From positions 558,001 through 622,000 of the forward strand of contig JAUIRK010000903.1 of assembly GCA_030549495.1 (NCBI GenBank): a DNA stretch of 64,000 bases, read 5' to 3'. Shown here piece after piece: positions 58,863 to 64,000 of the stretch. The DNA comes from Nectonema munidae (Eukaryota; Nematomorpha; Nectonematoida; Nectonematidae). Within the stretch, counting starts at the first letter, position 1. Each line of letters opens with the position of its first letter. Below the pieces are notes generated by a model, which was given only the letters and a program-made list of their open reading frames with translations, ran no database searches and had not been told where the DNA came from. The position numbers were made by a program, and so were the translations under genes.

Positions 58863-60500
58863 GGTCCACCCCTTCTCAGTTGGGCGTCGAGACTAGTAAG
58901 CCTGAAAGGGCTTGGTGGGTACACGACAAGCAGCTGATGGGATTAGGGCCCCTTATTCCCGGTTGGATGCTAGGGCCTAAAGAACGGGCCCTTCCATCTG
59001 TTAAGAGAAGTGGAACAAGCATACTTCAATAAGTACCTTAGCTACGCCAAGTATAACAGATGGATAGAGATTAATTCCGGGGACTACCAGCTAGGACAAA
59101 ATCACGCCCTCTTGTCCTTCTGGAGTGCTCGGCTTGCAGATATGGCCGTTATAACCCAAGAGGAAATAGACCAAGCCATCAAGAAAGGGTTAGCGCATCG
59201 AAGGAGAGGGGGTTCTGTTGTGGAGTCAGACGGTAGAGTCACAAACCAGCCCTACATCTCCGTGTTCAGATGTCGTCGACAAGGACGGTCACATTGTAAG
59301 GTAAACCGTGGAGGAGGCACAATAGAAATCACTGCAAAATGTTAAACATATGGTTCCCTTAGACAGAGAGGGATGACAATACAGAGGAGATTAATACAGA
59401 GGAGGCACGTGCCCCAAAATTATATAGGTAGCGCGGGCACTGGATCCACCCCTTCTCAGTTGGGCGTCGAGACTAGTAAGCCTGAAAGGGCTTGGTGGGT
59501 ACACGACAAGCAGCTGATGGGATTAGGGCCCCTTATTCCCGGTTGGATGCTAGGGCCTAAAGAACGGGCCCTTCCATCTGTTAAGAGAAGTGGAACAAGC
59601 ATACTTCAATAAGTACCTTAGCTACGCCAAGTATAACAGATGGATGGAGATTAATTCCGGGGACTACCAGCTAGGACAAAATCACGCCCTCTTGCAGATA
59701 TGGCCGTTATAACCCAAGAGGAAATAGACCAAGCCATCAAGAAAGGGTTAGCGCATCGAAGGAGAGGGGGTTCTGTTGTGGAGTCAGACGGTAGAGTCAC
59801 AAACCAGCCCTACATCTCCGTGTTCAGATGTCGTCGACAAGGACGGTCACATTGTAAGGTAAACCGTGGAGGAGGCACAATAGAAATCACTGCAAAATGT
59901 TAAACATATGGTTCCCTTAGACAGAGAGGGATGACAATACAGAGGAGATTAATACAGAGGAGGCACGTGCCCCAAAATTATATAGGTAGCGCGGGCACTG
60001 GATCCACCCCTTCTCAGTTGGGCGTCGAGACTAGTAAGCCTGAAAGGGCTTGGTGGGTACACGACAAGCAGCTGATGGGATTAGGGCCCCTTATTCCCGG
60101 TTGGATGCTAGGGCCTAAAGAACGGGCCCTTCCATCTGTTAAGAGAAGTGGAACAAGCATACTTCAATAAGTACCTTAGCTACGCCAAGTATAACAGATG
60201 GATAGAGATTAATTCCGGGGACTACCAGCTAGGACAAAATCACGCCCTCTTGCCCTCTTGCAGATATGGCCGTTATAACCCAAGAGGAAATAGACCAAGC
60301 CATCAAGAAAGGGTTAGCGCATCGAAGGAGAGGGGGTTCTGTTGTGGAGTCAGACGGTAGAGTCACAAACCAGCCCTACATCTCCGTGTTCAGATGTCGT
60401 CGACAAGGACGGTCACATTGTAAGGTAAACCGTGGAGGAGGCACAATAGAAATCACTGCAAAATGTTAAACATATGGTTCCCTTAGACAGAGAGGGATGA
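58810..60500 (+). repeat. Three tandem units, period about 560-580 bp
   Basis: Unit starts (TTAATACAGAGGAGGCACG) lie at 58811, 59391 and 59949. Each unit holds the last 50 bases of the MITE followed by the 3' part of the virus-like sequence, ending near GACAGAGAGGGATGAC. The units are nearly identical, so the triplication is recent. The joints carry CAGAG on both sides, suggesting short-homology-driven duplication. A 67-codon frame is open in all three units; I do not claim it is expressed. Confidence 0.9.
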
Positions 60501-60549
60501 CAAACAGAAGACTAACGTGGACCTGACGTCCATTGTTTTCCATGGATTA

Positions 60550-60978
60550 AGGAAGGGGTTTGTCTCTGAGATTGGAAAAAAATTGGTTTGGCTTTGGTTA
60601 ATATACTTTTTAATTTTTCCTGAAATACAAAATAAGTGAGAAAACATGACTCTAAATTGAATGTTCGATCAATGGTCATTATACATCCATTATCAATACA
60701 TTCTAGAAGGGGATTCAATTGAAAATCAGTATATAAAATGAAAGGTGGCTTACTTTGTGTTGAAAAGAAGTACCTGATAAAAGGATGCTGGTTACAACAC
60801 ATGGAAATGACATTTGAATTTCTTCAGATAGATTCATGAGTATATTAGGATTTTCAATTTCATCTCTGCTACGCTTCATGAACCTTATAATTTCACTGTT
60901 GCGAGGTGCTTGATTATCTAAAAGCAAATCTGTATATATTTTTCGTACAATATCTTGAAATTTGCTTAATTTTTTCAT
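60550..60978 (-). pseudogene. MULE transposase, first catalytic block
   Basis: FILYTDFQLNPLLECIDNGC then IMTIDRTFNLESCFLTYFVF (about 60620-60740) is the invertebrate MULE pattern in which the Asp of IDRTFNL is the first catalytic residue of the DDE triad. The preceding frame MKKLSKFQDIVRKIYTDLLL (60978) with IRFMKRSRDEIENPN fits the segment before it. The block stops where GC content jumps, at about 60545, and its expected continuation (a GP..LHWDG block) is found at 57028, proof that one element was split. Confidence 0.72.
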
Positions 60979-61866
60979 AACAAGATTTCTTGCCTCCTCA
61001 ACAGTTCTTACATAAATGTTAGAATTTTTTGAGTTAAGATGAGGAATTAAGGTTGGGAAAGTCCCAATCCATTCATGTCATTCTTTGGAAGAGATTAGGA
61101 TTAAGTTCTGGCCACACATAAAAATAGGATATCCTTCTTTGATAGCTCTCAATTTTTTAAGTTTGAACAGTGCCTTTTAACATAAATTACATTTGATTCT
61201 CCGCGGTGGTTAACCCTGACAAAAGAGACTCGATCAGAATTTACTACATAAGAAAACGTATTGGTTGAGTCCAAAAACCAGTTATAAGAAAATTTATTCC
61301 TATTTTGAAAAGACTTTTTAACAAAGAAACATATTTTCTTTACATCTAAAATGGAACATTATCATATGGAAGAGATTTGTTGTTAATAAATTCAAACCAA
61401 TCATTTCTGGATAAAAATCCATCTATTTTGATAGACGAATTTGTTTTATCTGATTGAGTATATATGCAAGTATAACTGTGTTCGGAAAAAAATTAATTTA
61501 TCAGTCACGACTTTTAAGAACTCAGCATTTGTGTCTTTAATATTATCAGAGTGACTTTCAGGCAAAATTTTATCTTTTTTAACGAACTCTTCTATAGGAA
61601 CAAAGTGATCTTTATTTATGGATACGGAAGAAACATGTTTTTCGTATTTAAAACCAAAGGAACAATGTGGTTTGGAAATGAAGAATTATGTTCTTTGAAA
61701 TTAGCAGATGTAAATAAAATCTTGATGTTATTAACAAAGACATTTTCTTCGAGTTAAACTCAAGAGGTGAAATGATTGTATCTAATATCATATGAGCAAC
61801 ATCATCAATTGAATTATACGGTGGATATACTAATCTAATTGGTTTTTAAGAACACTTGAAAGAGGA

Positions 61867-62097
61867 CTAAGTAAAAACATTAGACAGTAATTTGAACATA
61901 CACCGTAAATAACATCTTCTAAAATGCAGTTTATTATACTCTTCATTCCTATATTTTTCATTGTTTTCAACGAATTCAAATGCAGTTAAAACGCGATATA
62001 TAATAGAATATTTTTCATCATGGAAGAATATAGAAATTGAATTAAATAAACAGTTCCCATCTCCCTTAGTGGATAAGAGAATGTAGTTTGTGTCCAT
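61867..62097 (-). pseudogene. OTU cysteine-protease-like domain of the MULE
   Basis: This 76-residue frame reads MDTNYILLSTKGDGNCLFNS then ISIFFHDEKYSIIYRVLTAF. GDGNCLF is the OTU active-site motif with the catalytic Asp and Cys. The following ...LLTAFEFVENNEKY block matches invertebrate transposon OTU domains (pattern R.LTA.E...N...Y). The catalytic His region, usually NHFVP, appears further down the same strand as DHFVPIEEFV (about 61590), after frame changes. OTU domains elsewhere remove ubiquitin; their role in transposons is unknown. Confidence 0.75.
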
Positions 62098-62110
62098 ATT
62101 AACGTGACTA

Positions 62111-63149
62111 AAATGTGTTTAGAGTTAAAATCAACAGGAGTCAAATAAATATTTGGTAGTACTTCTCTTTATTCAGAGTATTTAAATATGTATTCATGTT
62201 TAATAAAATATTACAGTACCTTTCCATTTGACACTATAAAAGGTTATAATAATTAAGAAAATAAATGAATATAAAGGAAACACTAACAAAAATGTAAGCT
62301 GAGAACAAATGTGCATATCTCAAAAAGATAGAAAAATCTAAATAAAACAAAGACAGAAACAATTAAGAAGTTTATAAAAGGTAAAAAGCTGTTCTTAAAA
62401 ATATCAATGTTTCACATGTGATGCTAATAATAAAATGAAAAGATAGAATTAATATCTTACAGAAGTTTGTAAAAGGTAAAAAGCTGTTCTAAAAAATATA
62501 TATATGAAAATAAGATAAATTCTTATATATGAAGATAATAATACAACCATTGATAAGAATAAAATAATAGGGCATAGTAAAAGCTAAATGGGCTTTTAAA
62601 ATTTGAATTATTAAATCTAAAAAAACTTATAAAGATTATTAAGTAAAAAAAAATTAAATTTTAAAATTATGGTAAAGGAAAATTATAGAAATCTCCATTT
62701 TAAGACCGACAAAATGGCTGTTGATTTTTACCATAAAAATGGCTGCCGGGAAAATTTTCGAATTTTGAGTGATTATAATATATATACAAAATTTTATATT
62801 TTATAATGTTTTATTAATATTTGAAATTTAAATACAATCCATTGTTTATTATTTTAAAAGTTATTGGAGTTTTCCTTGTAAGCTTTTCTGGCATATTCAA
62901 GGAAATTAATTTCAAAAATTCAAATAAGTTAAATTTGGAAAAAATGATATAAAATAGATCAAAAAAGAAACTTTCAATTTTTTATTAGGATAGAATAAGT
63001 TTTTACTTGAAATTAACTTGTCCCCAATTGAGACTAGGAATTACAAAAACCCAGATTTAGATTAGTTTTAGTTTGAAGAAAATTATAGGGTTTGGATTGG
63101 ATAATTTCTTGTCTAAGGAATAGAGTGTACGATTTAAATAGAAGTTTAT
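62111..63149. other. AT-rich spacer
   Basis: AGAAGTTTATAAAAGGTAAA, then AAGCTGTTCT, recurs at about 62366 and 62461. No gene recognised. Confidence 0.45.
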
Positions 63150-63960
63150 AGGTTTCTAGGGGGAGGAGTTTAGAGAAAGAATATTTGGAAGTACTTGTTT
63201 ATCGAATTTGTATACAATAGTAATTTCAAGAATATTTGAGTGGGCTGGGCACCAGTACAGGTGTATTTCAAATAAGTTGATAAAAGGATTCGTTTAGAAA
63301 TAAGTCAAGTATGGGATTATATGTTTGAGATTTAAGTCATTAATCATGTTTTGTGAATCTGTAAAAGAGGGTAAGGTGTTGTATTGTCTAAAAAAGAACT
63401 TGTTTTGGCTTATGTAATTGAAATCATATAGAAGGGCATAGCATTCACGACTGTATATGGAAATCGGGAGATTGATTGCATATGTTTTTGAGTAAAAAGT
63501 GAAAGAGGGCTTTGGAAGAGTTCAAATGCATTAGAAGATCTGTTTGCATTTTTGAGCTATTTAAAAATTATGTTTGTGAATTTGAAATAAAGTTGGAAAG
63601 GTCATAATTTGAAGTTTTGCAATGAAGTTGTTAAAACTGTTGGAAAGGGAGAAGGGTAACAATGAGGAAGAATGAAGTAAGTAGGAGTGAGTTTGGGAAA
63701 ATTATGGAGACAAAGATTGTCGGAGTAAGGATTTGTAGTAAGATTGAGGAGGAGTGATTAAAGTGTTATGGAAACATAAGATTTAAGTTGAAAATTTGTT
63801 TCGATGCATATCATGATATATTTTTTGGTAACGGCTTGTTTAACATAAATTTTTAATGGAAGCCAGTTTATAAAGGGTTCTATGACTATAGTAGGGTGGT
63901 TTTATAGGCTCTAGTTATTGCGATGAGCCAAAGGCAGTCGATTTTTTTCAGATAAGCGAT
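63150..63960 (-). pseudogene. LINE ORF2 fragment: post-RT region and RNase H
   Basis: The minus strand from about 63930 reads LWLIAITRAYKTT, then TIVIEPFINWLPLKIYVKQA (63815-63905), the post-RT segment of I-like LINEs (pattern LLRI..AYRTT..A). Further down come ECYALLYDFNYISQNK (about 63440) and FTDSQNMINDLN (about 63345), with the Glu and Asp of RNase H, and IHLYWCPAHSNILE (about 63230), its conserved W.P.H..I block. RNase H domains mark I/Ingi-type LINEs, different from the Jockey/CR1-like copies at 2.6-5.7 kb. The 5' part lies beyond the window end or is lost. Several frame changes. Confidence 0.72.
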
Positions 63961-64000
63961 GAAGAAGAAGAAGTAGAAGAAGACGAAGTTTATTATTATT
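63957..64000. repeat. GAA-type microsatellite
   Basis: GAAGAAGAAGAAGTAGAAG followed by TTATTATTATT at the window end; the first base pairs of the window are ATTATTATTA as well. Confidence 0.8.

Larger units (their letters stand above)
57030..60545 (+). mobile_element. Virus-like fossil, GC-rich, inserted in the MULE
   Basis: About 3.5 kb of clearly higher GC than everything around it, with coding sense on the plus strand and sharp edges inside the MULE coding region. Individual open pieces include LGSLGVYAPGDVTSYDW and NMGLIPLITSPTLGGFVENF (58156-58563). They are unlike any cellular family I know and read like a capsid or structural protein of an RNA virus; a totivirus-like coat-protein region is my tentative guess. 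It is broken, with many interruptions. It contains a 314-bp hAT-type MITE, and its 3' third is present in three tandem units. No LTRs, integrase or reverse transcriptase are seen, so it was probably copied into the genome by a LINE or by repair. Age: younger than the MULE, older than the MITE; the tandem copies are recent. Confidence 0.55.
56560..62110 (-). mobile_element. OTU-domain MULE transposon, split by a virus-like insertion
   Basis: Minus-strand coding parts in order: OTU-like domain (62097-61867), a poorly readable linker, the first MULE transposase block (60978-60550), then, beyond the 3.5-kb insertion, the second MULE block (57028-56800). Terminal repeats were not identified, so the limits are those of recognisable coding sequence. 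Confidence 0.72.

Noticed and set aside
60148-60360. Separate gene in the last tandem unit
   Set aside because: It is a variant frame of the same repeated virus-like unit, not an independent gene.
58810-60500. The three tandem units as LTRs of a retroelement
   Set aside because: They are adjacent, start inside a MITE and do not flank an internal region; no TG...CA ends, primer-binding site or polyprotein.
57030-60545. Nuclear rRNA or mitochondrial fragment explaining the GC jump
   Set aside because: No rRNA or mitochondrial gene pattern is visible, and coding texture is present on one strand.

Overview
The window is a very AT-rich stretch of animal nuclear DNA, with long homopolymer runs and no operon-like gene packing. 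One intact gene that is not mobile-element derived can be supported: a single-exon bHLH transcription factor of the Neurogenin/Tap type at 35441-36121. The rest is mostly decayed mobile elements, elements nested in other elements, and tandem repeats. The mixture (BED-finger hAT, piggyBac, Tigger/pogo, an OTU-plus-MULE element, LINEs with and without RNase H) and several protein remnants I associate with arthropod multi-copy families suggest an arthropod. A parasitic copepod such as a sea louse is my best guess, but that is inference.

Layout. 0-8 kb: a 36-bp minisatellite, a 305-bp tandem duplication, a nearly full-length but broken LINE on the minus strand, and a remnant of a multi-copy arthropod protein. 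8-16 kb: a LINE tail, then a 4.6-kb Mutator-like element (11165-15782) with arms over 1 kb and 11-bp target duplications, carrying at least three younger insertions. 17-23 kb: a BED-finger hAT transposase, a small element with 9-bp target duplications, a cysteine-rich protein remnant and a LINE. 23-29 kb: two oppositely oriented pieces of piggyBac transposase flanking a 1.5-kb satellite whose unit resembles the arms of the 4.6-kb element, then an 836-bp inverted-repeat element built from a TTTCATCG motif. 30-34 kb: decayed transposon remnants including a hAT. 35-36.3 kb: the bHLH gene with a TATA-like box and poly(A) signal. 37-47 kb: LINE pieces, small hAT and piggyBac-like elements and another hAT transposase. 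50-52 kb: a Tigger transposon cut by a 338-bp hAT-type MITE. 52-55 kb: LINE remnants. 56.5-62.1 kb: an OTU-domain MULE on the minus strand, split by a GC-rich virus-like fossil (about 57030-60545). 63-64 kb: a LINE with an RNase H domain.

The most striking structure is the layered locus at 56.5-62.1 kb. A MULE with an N-terminal OTU protease-like domain received a 3.5-kb virus-like insertion. That insertion then received a 314-bp hAT-type MITE, and the right half of the MITE plus the virus-like tail was later copied into three tandem units. The order of events can be read directly from the sequence. I found no rRNA, tRNA or CRISPR array.
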